A DNA stretch of 64,000 bases from Blastocatellia bacterium (GCA_019695185.1 JAIBAN010000002.1:1-64000); one strand, 5' to 3'. Shown: positions 44,783 to 53,425, counted from the first letter of the stretch. Translations and numbers: made by a program. The notes: a model not told the origin generated them from the letters alone.

Positions 44783-44812
44783 AAAAAAGCCCTTCCGAAC
44801 TTTCGGAAGGGC
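44783..44812 (-). terminator. Intrinsic terminator of the peptidoglycan-binding protein gene
   Basis: On the minus strand GCCCTTCCGAA pairs with TTCGGAAGGGC with a 2-nt loop and a T6 run, about 33 bp after the stop codon. Confidence 0.92.
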
Positions 44813-44845
44813 CCGTCAGATTGCATACAGTTGGTGATGAGTCGG

Positions 44846-45229
44846 TTATGTGGTGGCGTTCGGTTTGGCAGCTTTCGTGGCAGCCACAATCCCCAGCTTG
44901 TCTTTTGTTTCCTTGCTCAGGGTACCAGTCACCTTGAGATTGTTTTGCTTCTGGAAGGCAGTCAACGCATCGGTCGTTTCCTGGTTCTTGAAGCCGGTGA
45001 TGTCCCCTTTGTACAGGCCCATTTCTTTCAACCGCTGCTGGACCTTCCCGTATTGCGTATTGGGGTTGGCCTTGCGTTCCCTGGGCGTTGCCACCGAGGC
45101 CGGTTTCGGAGCCGGGCCTGGATTTTGAGCGGCCTGCACCTGTGTGGCAAAACCCAGCAGACAGACTGCCAAGGCCAAAGAAGCGGCGAAAGACTTGATA
45201 ACTGACACTGCGTAGTTGGTGTTCTTCAT
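44846..45229 (-). CDS. Exported peptidoglycan-binding-domain protein
   Basis: This 127-residue protein has a signal peptide (FAASLALAVCLLGFATQVQA), a Pro-rich linker and one PG_binding_1 domain (VQQRLKEMGLYKGDITGFKNQETTDALTAFQKQNNLKVTGTLSKET). There is no catalytic domain, so it probably binds the cell wall on its own or accompanies another enzyme. The tail is Lys/Ala rich. It is a single-gene unit with its own terminator. Confidence 0.9.
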   Translation of the reverse strand: MKNTNYAVSVIKSFAASLALAVCLLGFATQVQAAQNPGPAPKPASVATPRERKANPNTQYGKVQQRLKEMGLYKGDITGFKNQETTDALTAFQKQNNLKVTGTLSKETKDKLGIVAATKAAKPNATT

Positions 45230-45442
45230 TTTATTGATTCTCCCTGAAAATAAATTTTTTCCTTGCGGATTGAATTGATTTTTCCCTTGAATCCCCTAAC
45301 CGTAGGGGTTCTGCTTCTGCTTTCCCTCACTGCAACCAATGTGCCACAATTTTCCAGCGCCAAATGAAATATAAATTTACATTTTTCTATTTTACCCTTT
45401 CCACCTACATCCTTATTCAACCAAAATAAACAAATATTTCTT

Positions 45443-45976
45443 TTATGGATTAAAAGGAAGGTAGCTGCTTTCCGGCGGAGCCCCAATGGATGGTTTGGCT
45501 ACCAGCAGCAGGTTTGTTTTTCCAGCGGCGGCGTTCCGATACCGGTATCGAAATCGGCGATAGGTCCGGGCGTAAGCTGGCTTAGGATCAGCATCCAAGG
45601 TGTATCCAATCGCATTTACGTCAAAACGGAAGCTGTATTCATAGCGCCCATCACTGATGACCTCGCTTGCCCCAGTTCCGCTTACATTGCGGATAAACCC
45701 TTGACTGAGAATGTTTTCCCTGGTGATAAGCTGTTCAAAGGTGGCAAACCGCCCGGATGCGGAATGGAAAGCAATTTGGGCTGTCACCATAGTCCGCAGG
45801 TTGGCGACTGCCCGTGCCTCATGCGCCGCTCTCAGGCTGTGCAGGAACCACGTCCCGGCCCCAACTGCCAAAAGTCCAATAATTACAAGCACCACCAGCA
45901 TTTCCAGCAGGCTGTAACCGGACGTTCCCCGCTCCTGCAAGCGTTGTACTGAAACCGTCTGAATTCTGTTTTCCAA
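45443..45976 (-). CDS. Type IV pilin-like (prepilin) protein
   Basis: This 177-residue protein has the prepilin motif G-YSLLEMLVVLVIIGLLAVGA, cleaved by a PilD-type peptidase before the Tyr; Glu at +5 is present. The leader is about 20 residues (MENRIQTVSVQRLQERGTSG). The globular part has FATFEQLITRENILSQGF and GRYEYSFRFDVNAIGYTLDADP, a pattern of minor pilins or pseudopilins. The start is TTG, with GGAGGG 8 bases upstream; that site lies in a strong hairpin. No other pilus genes are in this window. A role in type IV pilus or type II secretion cannot be separated from the sequence. Confidence 0.87.
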   Translation of the reverse strand: MENRIQTVSVQRLQERGTSGYSLLEMLVVLVIIGLLAVGAGTWFLHSLRAAHEARAVANLRTMVTAQIAFHSASGRFATFEQLITRENILSQGFIRNVSGTGASEVISDGRYEYSFRFDVNAIGYTLDADPKPAYARTYRRFRYRYRNAAAGKTNLLLVAKPSIGAPPESSYLPFNP

Positions 45977-45977
45977 T

Positions 45978-46032
45978 GAAAAATCCCTCCTTTAGGCTGG
46001 CCGAATCATTCAAGGGCCAGCAAAAGAGGGAT
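45978..46032 (-). promoter_or_regulatory. Terminator-like hairpin overlapping the pilin Shine-Dalgarno
   Basis: In minus-strand RNA AUCCCUCUUU pairs with AAGGAGGGAU, then GCUGGCC with GGCCAGC (two-base bulge, 12-nt loop), about 18 base pairs. The 3' arm is the pilin Shine-Dalgarno GGAGGG, and a U5 run follows directly. The structure can act as the dcd terminator, as an SD-sequestering element, or as both. Confidence 0.75.
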
Positions 46033-46084
46033 ATGGCAAATCCAGGTCCAAACTCAAATTAAATTTAGATTTACTTTCTACATT

Positions 46085-46675
46085 CTAAATCTTGGCCAAA
46101 GTTAAACCGGTTTGGTTTTGATATTTACCAGAGCGGTCGCTGTAGGATGTGGCACAGTCTTCGTCCGACTCAAAAAAGAGAATTTGGATAAATCCTTCCT
46201 CCGCATAAAGGCGGACAGGCAAATTGGCCGCATTATAGATTTCCACCACCAACCGCCCGCACCAATCAGCTTCCAGCGGCGTTGTGTTGACAATCACGCC
46301 ACAACGGGCATAAGTGGATTTGGCCAGTGCCAAGGCGGTCACGCGGCGGGGCATCTGGAACCGTTCAATGGTTACCCCCAGGGCATAGGAATGAGGCGGT
46401 AACAGCCAGTAAAGCGAACCTTCCGGGTCTTCCCGGAGTCGTATGTCAAGCAAACTGTCCGGATCAAATTTTTTCGGATTGATTTCAGTTCCCTGAATCG
46501 GGGAAAACACCTTAAACTCATCCTTTGCCAAGCGGCAGTCGTACCCATAACTGGAGAGACCACAACTGATGATCTTGCGGTCGTCAACCTGCCGAACCAG
46601 TTTTCGTTCAAAGGGTGTGATAAGTTGTTGTTCTTCACACATGCGAAGAATCCAGCGGTCTGATTTGATGGACAC
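46085..46675 (-). CDS. dcd: dCTP deaminase
   Basis: Dcd converts dCTP to dUTP, feeding dTMP synthesis. The 196-residue trimeric-dUTPase-fold protein has SSYGYDCRLA, the motif ALAKSTYARCGVIVNTTPLEADWCG with the Lys/Ser/Arg active site, and QTGLTLAKI near the end. The catalytic Glu is in TTPLEADW. The length is typical. The start is GTG. It is divergent from a secreted protein gene and sits upstream of the pilin on the same strand, separated by a strong hairpin. The bifunctional deaminase/dUTPase subtype cannot be excluded by motif alone. Confidence 0.92.
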   Translation of the reverse strand: MSIKSDRWILRMCEEQQLITPFERKLVRQVDDRKIISCGLSSYGYDCRLAKDEFKVFSPIQGTEINPKKFDPDSLLDIRLREDPEGSLYWLLPPHSYALGVTIERFQMPRRVTALALAKSTYARCGVIVNTTPLEADWCGRLVVEIYNAANLPVRLYAEEGFIQILFFESDEDCATSYSDRSGKYQNQTGLTLAKI

Positions 46676-46729
46676 GGACGTTCCCTACCTCAAATTGAAA
46701 TGAATGTTGTTTTTGGAGCGCGAATTTGT

Positions 46730-47935
46730 ATGCGATTTCACAACCAAAAATCCAATCCTTTGCGTCGGGTTCTGACACAAATCCTGATTTTGCTGATGGG
46801 TTGGAGCCTTTCACCCGCTTTCCCGGCAGGTGCTGAAGCCGGCCCCCAATCCCGACCGCAACACACTGATACCAAACAGCCCATTGCCCCTCAGACCACA
46901 CCGGAATCAGAACCACCCCTGACTGAGGCCCAGTTTTTCAGCCTGCTCCAGCAAATGCTCAAAAAACAGATGACCCAGGGTGATGTGGCCAGTCAACTTG
47001 AAAGCCGGGGGATTGAGTTTGAGGCAACTGATGCAGTCATCAGGCGCGCCCAAACCGGCGGTGCCCAAACCGTTGTGATTGCTGCCTTGATTCGGGCAGA
47101 GGAGCGGCGCAAACGGGCCCGCTATGCCCTGCCCGAACCGGAACGACCAGCCCCGCAATTGAATCGGCAGCCGGCCAGGGGGACCGACCTGGGGGCCGAA
47201 CCCACCGAAGAGGAGTTGGAAGCCGCCATCCACAAACTGCCGTTTGTGGAGCAGGCCCGGCAATATGCCATCATGGATGCCACGACGCTCCCTGATTTTG
47301 TGGTCTTACAGGATATAACCCGTTATGTTCAACAACCGGGTCGGAAATGGGAACTCCGCGACACTTTAACCACTGAAGTTCGCTATGAACATGATTCCGG
47401 GGAAACCATCAAAGTCCTCAAAATCAATAATCAACCAACCAACAAAAGCTATGAAGATGTCGGCGGGTCAACCTCAGTCGGGGATTTTTCAGCCCAACTG
47501 GCTTCGGTTTTTGCCCCTTCCAGCAAAGCTGATTTGAAGGCTGTCGGGGAAGAAACCTATCGGGGCCGCAAGTGCTCGCTCTATTCCTATTCCGTCCAGC
47601 AACAGAATTCCCAATATGAGTTATATGGCGGATACAATGACGCTAGACTGCAAAAGGCAGTGGTCGGGTTTCAAGGCACCCTGTGGATTGACAAGGAAAC
47701 CAAGCACGTGCTCCGCGTAGAAAAAACGGCGACGGGGATTCCCCGCGATTTTGCCCTGTCAGTAGCCGAGTCAGTGGTTGAATACGATTGGATTACCATT
47801 GGAGGGAACCAATATTGGCTTCCGATTAACGGTGAAGTGCTACTGGGAAGTGACCGTGACCGTTACTACATGCGCAATACCATCAAATTCAATGGTTACC
47901 GGAAATTTGAAGGTGATGTGAAGATTGTGGATTAA
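46730..47935 (+). CDS. Exported protein of unknown function, Acidobacteriota-type
   Basis: This protein of about 401 residues has an N-terminal hydrophobic segment (LTQILILLMGWSLSPAFPAG), a Pro/Gln-rich linker, a helical region (EAQFFSLLQQMLKKQMTQGDVASQLESRGIEFEATDAVI), and a C-terminal half rich in beta strands (RYVQQPGRKWELRDTLTTEV, LWIDKETKHVLRVEKTATGIP, YWLPINGEVLL). The latter resembles LolA/DUF-type secreted proteins that read as outer-membrane sorting-like barrels. The ATG at 46730 has GGAG ahead; an ATG at 46700 has no ribosome site. Converging with serS, it ends in an inverted repeat. The function is unknown. Confidence 0.72.
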   Translation: MRFHNQKSNPLRRVLTQILILLMGWSLSPAFPAGAEAGPQSRPQHTDTKQPIAPQTTPESEPPLTEAQFFSLLQQMLKKQMTQGDVASQLESRGIEFEATDAVIRRAQTGGAQTVVIAALIRAEERRKRARYALPEPERPAPQLNRQPARGTDLGAEPTEEELEAAIHKLPFVEQARQYAIMDATTLPDFVVLQDITRYVQQPGRKWELRDTLTTEVRYEHDSGETIKVLKINNQPTNKSYEDVGGSTSVGDFSAQLASVFAPSSKADLKAVGEETYRGRKCSLYSYSVQQQNSQYELYGGYNDARLQKAVVGFQGTLWIDKETKHVLRVEKTATGIPRDFALSVAESVVEYDWITIGGNQYWLPINGEVLLGSDRDRYYMRNTIKFNGYRKFEGDVKIVD

Positions 47936-47937
47936 GG

Positions 47938-48042
47938 TTTTGAGTTCCGCCTTCAGGCGGCTGTCTGCCAGCACCCTTCAGGTTGCGGTCGGTGACAATA
48001 TCCTGAATCAAAACAGCTACCTGAAGGCGGAACTCAGAACGC
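47938..48042. repeat. Facing GAGTTCCGCCTTCAGGCGG-type units between convergent genes
   Basis: One unit of the family expanded at 51781-51978 (GAGTTCCGCCTTCAGGCGG) lies at 47941-47959 and its inverse, CTGAAGGCGGAACTC, at about 48023-48037. Each core is itself a palindrome (CCGCCTTCAGGCGG). The pair fills the gap between the secreted-protein stop and the serS stop. Confidence 0.8.
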
Positions 48043-48043
48043 A

Positions 48044-49327
48044 TTACGATTTGGAGATTTTCTCCAGCCCACCCAAATAAGGCCGGAGCACCTGAGGTAC
48101 CACCACCGAACCGTCTTCCTGCTGGTAATTTTCCAAAATCGCCAGCCATGTCCGCCCGACGGCCAACCCGGACCCATTCAAAGTATGGACAAATTCCGGC
48201 TTTGCACCCGGCTCACGCCGGAAGCGGATATTTGCCCGCCGGGCCTGAAACGCCTCGAAATTGGAGCAGGACGAGATTTCCCGGTAGGTCTGCTGGCTGG
48301 GCAGCCAGACCTCCAGGTCATAGGTCTTTGCAGAAGAAAAGCCCATATCCCCGGTGGCCAGAACCACTTTACGGTACGGCAATTCCAGTCGTTGCAGAAT
48401 TGTCTCGGCCTGAGCAGTCAGGGTCTCATGTTCAGCATAGGACTCTTCCGGTTTGGTAAATTTCACCAGTTCCACCTTGTCAAACTGATGCTGGCGAATC
48501 AGCCCGCGCGTGTCACGGCCATAGCTGCCAGCTTCACTCCGGAAACAGGGGGTGTAGGCCGTGAAGGAAATCGGCAACTGTGCTCCATCCAGGATTTCGT
48601 CCCGATAGTAGTTGGTCACCGGAACTTCAGCCGTCGGAGCCAGATACAGTTTTCGTTCATCCGTCAGTTTGAACAGGTCCTCTTCAAACTTAGGCAGTTG
48701 CCCGGTGCCAAACAGCGAATCCGCATTGATGATGAACGGCGGCAGCATTTCCGTATAGCCATGTTCCTGGGTATGGATGTCGAGCATGAAGTTGATTAAG
48801 GCCCGTTCCAGCCGGGAACCAATCCCCAGCAGAGCTGCAAACCGTGAACTGGTGATTTTGGCAGCCCGTTCCTGGTCCAGAATTCCCAGATTGACAGCCA
48901 AATCAATGTGGTCCTTTGGCTCAAAGGAAAACTCACGCGGAGTTCCCCATTTGAAAACCTCCAGGTTGGCTTCTTCCCCACCCACCGGGACTGACGCATG
49001 AGGCACGTTGGGAATAATCTGGGTGAGTTTGTCGAGGGTTTCCTGGGCTTCGGCCAGTTCTTTTTCCTGCGCCTCGATTTTGGCTTTCACCTCTTTCATC
49101 TCAGCGCGTTTGGACTCGGCTTCATCCTTTTTGCCAGCCTTCATCAAAGCGCCGATTTCCGGGCTGATGCGATTTGAATACGCCTTGAGGCTTTCGGATT
49201 CGGTAATCAATTGCCGACGACGGGCATCAAGCGCCACAAATTCATCAACAGTGAGTGTGCTGCGCCGGTTGGCGAGCATCTGTTTCACATCTTCCAAATG
49301 GGTGCGAATAAATTCAGCAGAAAGCAT
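48044..49327 (-). CDS. serS: Seryl-tRNA synthetase
   Basis: SerRS charges tRNA-Ser (and tRNA-Sec where present). The 427-residue protein has the N-terminal coiled-coil arm (~30-105), class II motif 2 ([21 protein letters not shown]) and motif 3 ([33 protein letters not shown]). The length and order of motifs are standard for bacterial SerRS. It is followed upstream by the amidohydrolase gene, 10 bp apart, with a heptamer-derived gap. No T-box leader is seen. Confidence 0.97.
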   Translation of the reverse strand: MLSAEFIRTHLEDVKQMLANRRSTLTVDEFVALDARRRQLITESESLKAYSNRISPEIGALMKAGKKDEAESKRAEMKEVKAKIEAQEKELAEAQETLDKLTQIIPNVPHASVPVGGEEANLEVFKWGTPREFSFEPKDHIDLAVNLGILDQERAAKITSSRFAALLGIGSRLERALINFMLDIHTQEHGYTEMLPPFIINADSLFGTGQLPKFEEDLFKLTDERKLYLAPTAEVPVTNYYRDEILDGAQLPISFTAYTPCFRSEAGSYGRDTRGLIRQHQFDKVELVKFTKPEESYAEHETLTAQAETILQRLELPYRKVVLATGDMGFSSAKTYDLEVWLPSQQTYREISSCSNFEAFQARRANIRFRREPGAKPEFVHTLNGSGLAVGRTWLAILENYQQEDGSVVVPQVLRPYLGGLEKISKS

Positions 49328-49328
49328 A

Positions 49329-49361
49329 GTTTAGGGTTTAGGGTCTAAGGTCTAAGGTTTG
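49329..49361. repeat. TTTAGGG/TCTAAGG heptamers encoding the amidohydrolase C-terminus
   Basis: Tandem TTTAGGG, TTTAGGG, TCTAAGG, TCTAAGG units lie between serS and the amidohydrolase gene. Read on the minus strand they encode the last residues SQTLDLRP and the stop codon of the amidohydrolase. Confidence 0.8.
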
Positions 49362-50183
49362 AGATGAGGGGCTGTTGAGCCCAAGCAACGAGAGCGCGTT
49401 GGTACGAAAAATTTGGGCTTCGATTTCAGGCCCCAGATGCAAATTGGTGAGAGCAGCCACTTGGTCCTGATAGGCATAAGGAATATTGGGGAAATCGGAA
49501 CCAAATACAATCCGATTCCGGTACCGGAGAAAAAAATCGCGGCCCGGACTGTTTCCCCGGAAAACATCCACGTGAACGCCAATCATCGCCGTGTCAAAAT
49601 AAACAAATTCAAAATCTTCTGCCAGTTGTGCGGCCTGCTCATATTCGAAGGCACCGCAATGAGCAATCACGGTTTTCAAGCGGGGAAACCTGGTCAACAC
49701 GCGCCGCAGCCGGTGCGGTCCATCAGCTTTGCCATAAACCGGAGCCGAGCCGGGATGACAAATCAGGATTTTCCCCAATCCCTCCATCGCTTCGTAAACC
49801 GGAAAAAACCGGGTATCATCCAGGTCTTCCTGCGATACAAACGGATGGAGCTTGATTCCGTAAAAGCCGTAATTTTCAAAAATCGTACGAGCTGTCCGGC
49901 TGGTGTCCCCGTCCCCGGCAAAGACGGTACCAAACGGAATCATGGCCGGAAACCGTTCTTGTGACTGATTGACAAAATCATTCAGAAAAGGGGCCAGACC
50001 GGGCTTGTGCGCATATACCAATGAGGTAAACCGTTCAACTCCCTGGCGTTCCAGTTCCGCGACATGTTCCGGTCCGAACAACTTGTACGTAATTGTCCAC
50101 AACCCGTGGCTTTCAGTTTCGAAATACCGCCAGATGGCCTGAAAAACAGATTCGGGGAAGAAATGCACATGCAGGTCAATCAT
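49338..50183 (-). CDS. Amidohydrolase-2-family TIM-barrel metalloenzyme
   Basis: This 281-residue protein begins MIDLHVHFFPE (the HxH metal motif) and shows FYGIKLHPF, ILICHPGSAP, VIAHCGAFE and FGSDFPN, the ordered metal-site His/Asp motifs of the amidohydrolase_2 (ACMSD-like) group. The substrate may be a carboxylic acid or amide; decarboxylase and hydrolase roles are both known in the family. It is directly upstream of serS. Its last residues are translated from a heptamer repeat, so the native C-terminus may have been altered by repeat insertion. Confidence 0.88.
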   Translation of the reverse strand: MIDLHVHFFPESVFQAIWRYFETESHGLWTITYKLFGPEHVAELERQGVERFTSLVYAHKPGLAPFLNDFVNQSQERFPAMIPFGTVFAGDGDTSRTARTIFENYGFYGIKLHPFVSQEDLDDTRFFPVYEAMEGLGKILICHPGSAPVYGKADGPHRLRRVLTRFPRLKTVIAHCGAFEYEQAAQLAEDFEFVYFDTAMIGVHVDVFRGNSPGRDFFLRYRNRIVFGSDFPNIPYAYQDQVAALTNLHLGPEIEAQIFRTNALSLLGLNSPSSQTLDLRP

Positions 50184-50303
50184 GCCGCTTCACAAATGGT
50201 GGAACGTTAAGAAAACAAGCCTGCAAGCCTAACCGTCCAACTTTCCTACCGTCAAGACAGGAAGTTTTGAGTTGTTCATTTTGAGGTTTGGAAATTGTTA
50301 AAA

Positions 50304-50332
50304 ATTGAACTTGAACTAAAGTTCAATATTTT
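50304..50332 (+). promoter_or_regulatory. Operator-like palindrome inside a promoter spacer upstream of the P450
   Basis: TTGAAC (50305-50310, -35-like) and TATTTT (50327-50332, -10-like) are separated by exactly 16 bp. Those 16 bp form the perfect palindrome TTGAACTAAAGTTCAA (50311-50326), with an extra half-site ATTGAAC to its left. The core GAAC-N4-GTTC also resembles a LexA-type box. It lies about 98 bp before the P450 start. Confidence 0.6.
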
Positions 50333-50429
50333 TTACTCTACCAACGACCGAAATCCAGACCTTGGGTTTACAACGCACCACAATTGGTTTTGACTTGGTG
50401 CAACTGTTTCCATTTGAAAAAAGGAATTT

Positions 50430-51779
50430 ATGGCAAAAATCGTCAATCCTCCCGGTCCCCGCCGCACCCTGCCGGGCGGCAATTTTCTCGCTTTCCGTCG
50501 CAATCCACTCACGTTCTTTCAGGGATTGGCCCAAAAATATGGCGACATCGTGCATTTCAGCCTGGGCCTGGAACGGGTCTACCTGGTGAATCACCCGGAT
50601 TTGATTAAGGAAATTCTGGTCACCAGCAATTCCAATTTCACCAAAAGCCGAGGTTTGGAACGGGCCAAACGCCTCCTTGGCGAAGGGTTACTGACCAGCG
50701 AAGGCGAGTTTCACAAACGGCAGCGCCGGCTCTCGCAACCAGCCTTTCATCGTGACCGGATTGCAACCTATGCCAAATATATGGTTGAGCGGACTATGCA
50801 ACACCGTGACACCTGGAAAGCGGGACAGACGATTGATGTCAATGTGGAAATGATGCACCTGACTCTGGCGATTGTCGCCAAAACGCTTTTTGACGCGGAT
50901 GTGGATTCCGAAGCTGATGAAATCGGTCAGGCGCTGACAACTTCGATGGAGTTGTTCATCACCTTTATGGTACTGCCCTTTGGGGACCTGATTTATAAAC
51001 TCCCGCTCCCCGCCAAAAAGCGGTTTGAACAAGCCAAAGAACGGCTGGATACCACCATTTACCGCATCATCAACGAACGACGGGCAAACCAGCAGGATAG
51101 GGGGGATTTGCTTTCGATGCTGTTGCTGGCAACGGACACAGAAGGCGATGGATCCGGCATGACCGATGAACAATTGCGCGATGAAGTGCTCACGTTGTTC
51201 CTGGCGGGACATGAAACCACTGCCAACGCCCTGACCTGGATGTGGTATGCCCTGTCGCAAAATCCGGAAGTGGCTCAAAAGTTTTATGCGGAAGTGGATG
51301 AAGTGCTCGGCGACCGTCCTGCCACAATGGCGGATTACCCGAATCTGAAATACACGGAAATGGTGATGGCCGAAGCCATGCGGTTATTTCCACCAGCCTG
51401 GTCCATTGGCCGCCGCAATATTCAGGAATACGAATTGGGAGGCTACACGATTCCAGCCCGCTCAATTCACCTCATGAGCCAGTATGTCACCCACCGCGAT
51501 GCGCGATTTTTCCCTGAACCGGAGAAATTCGACCCCGAACGATGGACCCCCGAAGCCAAAGCAGCCCGTCCAAAGTTCAGCTATTTTCCGTTTGGCGGAG
51601 GAACCCGGCTTTGCATTGGCGAGTCGTTCGCCTGGATGGAAGGGGTTTTGCTTTTGGCAACCCTGGCCCAAAAGTGGCGGTTGCGGCTGGCTCAAGGTCA
51701 GGTGATTGACCCACAGGCATTGCTGACCCTGCGGCCCCGCTATGGAATGAAGATGATTGTTGAGGAAAGAACCAAATAG
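50430..51779 (+). CDS. Cytochrome P450
   Basis: This 449-residue heme monooxygenase has the I-helix AGHETT (259-264), the ExxR motif EAMR (315-318), FDPERW (367-372) and the heme-Cys motif [12 protein letters not shown] with Cys395. It resembles fatty-acid or xenobiotic-type bacterial P450s (CYP102/CYP110-like) without a fused reductase. It has no TM segment and is probably cytosolic. No ferredoxin or reductase is adjacent. It lies behind an operator-like palindrome, so it is likely induced. It converges with a cyclophilin lipoprotein gene across a large repeat array. Confidence 0.93.
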   Translation: MAKIVNPPGPRRTLPGGNFLAFRRNPLTFFQGLAQKYGDIVHFSLGLERVYLVNHPDLIKEILVTSNSNFTKSRGLERAKRLLGEGLLTSEGEFHKRQRRLSQPAFHRDRIATYAKYMVERTMQHRDTWKAGQTIDVNVEMMHLTLAIVAKTLFDADVDSEADEIGQALTTSMELFITFMVLPFGDLIYKLPLPAKKRFEQAKERLDTTIYRIINERRANQQDRGDLLSMLLLATDTEGDGSGMTDEQLRDEVLTLFLAGHETTANALTWMWYALSQNPEVAQKFYAEVDEVLGDRPATMADYPNLKYTEMVMAEAMRLFPPAWSIGRRNIQEYELGGYTIPARSIHLMSQYVTHRDARFFPEPEKFDPERWTPEAKAARPKFSYFPFGGGTRLCIGESFAWMEGVLLLATLAQKWRLRLAQGQVIDPQALLTLRPRYGMKMIVEERTK

Positions 51780-51780
51780 C

Positions 51781-51978
51781 TTGGAGTTCCGCCTTCAGGC
51801 GGCGGTTTGGAGTCCAGCCTTCAGCCCGCTGTTTGGAGTTTAGCCTTTAGGCGGCGGTTTGGATTCCAGCTTTTAGGCTGCTGCTTTTTCTTTGGATTCC
51901 AGGTTTTCTTTATTTTAAACCCAAAACCGCCGCCTGAAGGCGGAACTCCAAACCGCCGCCTGAAGGCGGAACTCCGAA
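51781..51978. repeat. ~26-bp repeat array, about five direct then two inverted units
   Basis: Units of the form TTTGGAGTTCCGCCTTCAGG(CGGCGG) repeat with drift at 51781-51910, then two clean inverted units (AACCGCCGCCTGAAGGCGGA...) occupy ~51925-51975. Each core CCGCCTGAAGGCGG is palindromic, so the RNA can fold in several ways. It fills the whole gap between the convergent P450 and cyclophilin stops. Confidence 0.9.
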
Positions 51979-51981
51979 CTG

Positions 51982-52683
51982 TTATTCGACTTTGGCCTTT
52001 TTGATGGTGATGGGCGTGACCGGGCGGTCACCGGGACCGGTTTGAGTCGTGGCAATCGCATCCACCACGCTTTGCCCCTCAATCACCCGACCAAAAATCG
52101 TATAGTTTGGCGGCAGCGGATATTTCTTGTGCATAATGAAAAACTGGCTGCCGTTGGTGTTGGGTCCACGATTGGCCATGGCCACGATTCCAGGTGCATA
52201 ACCGGTTTTATAGACTTCCGATGAGGGGTTGATTTCGTCGGCAAATTCCCCACCCCAAGCGGATTGGCCGCCGGTACCGGTGCCATTCGGGTCCCCGCCC
52301 TGAATCATAAAGCCGTTGATGACCCGATGGAAAATAATCCCGTTGTAATAGCCCCGGTTGGCCAGCAAGCGGAAATTTTCACATGCCTTGGGAGCATCAC
52401 TTTCGAGCAACTCGAATTTGATCGTGCCCTTGTTGGTTTCCAGGGTGGCAATCTGTTTCTTTCCCGGAACCGGTTTGGCATCAGGCGCTGCATCCTTGGC
52501 CGGAGTCTCAGGAGCTTTGGTTTCCGGCTGGGCCGGTTTGGTTTCAGGAGTTGGGGTCGAGGTCGGAGCCGGCGTGGTGGGTTGGGCCGGGGGCGGCGTG
52601 CTTGATTCACAACCCGTCAGGCTGACAGCGACAACAAAAAACAACACAGCACACAAAGTGCGAAATTTTGATGACCAGTACAT
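51982..52683 (-). CDS. Cyclophilin-type peptidyl-prolyl isomerase, predicted lipoprotein
   Basis: This 233-residue protein has a lipoprotein signal (FFVVAVSLTGC), a Pro/Thr/Lys-rich linker of about 45 residues, and a cyclophilin domain: FHRVINGFMIQGGDPNGTG, SQFFIMHKKYPLPPNYTIFGRVIEG. The catalytic Arg (FHRV), Gln and Phe are present. It is likely a periplasmic folding factor anchored to a membrane. The next gene upstream on the same strand is a close cytosolic paralogue, suggesting a local duplication followed by addition of the export signal. Confidence 0.93.
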   Translation of the reverse strand: MYWSSKFRTLCAVLFFVVAVSLTGCESSTPPPAQPTTPAPTSTPTPETKPAQPETKAPETPAKDAAPDAKPVPGKKQIATLETNKGTIKFELLESDAPKACENFRLLANRGYYNGIIFHRVINGFMIQGGDPNGTGTGGQSAWGGEFADEINPSSEVYKTGYAPGIVAMANRGPNTNGSQFFIMHKKYPLPPNYTIFGRVIEGQSVVDAIATTQTGPGDRPVTPITIKKAKVE

Positions 52684-52688
52684 AGTAA

Positions 52689-52820
52689 ATTGAGTATTGG
52701 GGATTGGGAATTGAGAATTGAGAATTTGAATCCTTGATCCAAAATGGTTGGGTCGGGTCGGTTTAACGAGGAAAAACAGGTTTCTCAGTTTTCCGTTCTG
52801 AAATTCTCAATTCTCAATTC
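52689..52820. repeat. Facing TTGAGAA / TTCTCAA heptamer arrays between the two cyclophilin genes
   Basis: AATTGAG-type units at 52689-52726 face CTCAATT units at 52802-52820, filling the gap between the duplicated cyclophilin genes. It is the same family as 8904-9028 and 14747-14881. Confidence 0.85.
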
Positions 52821-52828
52821 CATTCGGG

Positions 52829-53326
52829 TTAGGCTTCGGAAACCGTCGCACTGTTGATGACAACCGGGGTCAAGGGGCGGTCCGAACGGTCGGTCGGAGT
52901 CGTGGCAATCGCATTGACGACTTCAAGTCCGCTGATGACACGACCAAAAATCGTGTATTTGGGCGGTAACGGATACGACACGTGCATAATGAAAAACTGG
53001 CTGGAATTGGTGTTTGGGCCACGATTGGCCATGGCCACCACACCCGGTTGGTAACCGGTTCGATACAGCGGGGACGAAGCGTTGATTTCGTCTGCGAAAT
53101 CGCCGCCCCAAGCGGAACTTCCGCCCGCGCCGGTTCCTGTGGGGTCGCCCCCCTGAATCATGAATCCTTTAATGACCCGGTGAAAGGTGACCCCGTTGTA
53201 GTACCCACGACTGGCCAGGAGCTGGAAGTTTTCCGTCGTTTTTGGAGCATCCTGGGTATAAAGTTCAAACTGAATGGTGCCTTTTGAGGTTTCGAGTGTA
53301 GCGATTAGTTTTTTTGCGTCAGACAT
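52829..53326 (-). CDS. Cyclophilin-type peptidyl-prolyl isomerase, cytosolic
   Basis: This 165-residue protein is a minimal cyclophilin: FHRVIKGFMIQGGDPTGTGAGGSSAWGG, SQFFIMHVSYPLPPKYTIFGRV. The residues aligned with the catalytic Arg, Gln and Phe are present. It lacks a signal peptide. The ATG at 53326 has AAGGA at a workable distance; an ATG two codons earlier is too close to it. It is about 70 percent alike by eye to the neighbouring lipoprotein cyclophilin over the core. Confidence 0.93.
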   Translation of the reverse strand: MSDAKKLIATLETSKGTIQFELYTQDAPKTTENFQLLASRGYYNGVTFHRVIKGFMIQGGDPTGTGAGGSSAWGGDFADEINASSPLYRTGYQPGVVAMANRGPNTNSSQFFIMHVSYPLPPKYTIFGRVISGLEVVNAIATTPTDRSDRPLTPVVINSATVSEA

Positions 53327-53340
53327 GATCATTCCTTGGA

Positions 53341-53414
53341 GAGTTTTGAGTCTTGAGTTTTGAGTTTTGAGTTCCAGGTCAAATCACTCAAAACTCAAAA
53401 CCCAAAACTTAAAA
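53341..53414. repeat. Facing TTTTGAG / CTCAAAA heptamer arrays
   Basis: About four TTTTGAG units (53341-53375) face CTCAAAA/CCCAAAA units (53384-53412), with only a short loop, so this pair would make a long near-continuous hairpin between the DHS-like gene and the cyclophilin gene on the same strand. Confidence 0.85.
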
Positions 53415-53425
53415 TTGGATTGGGG

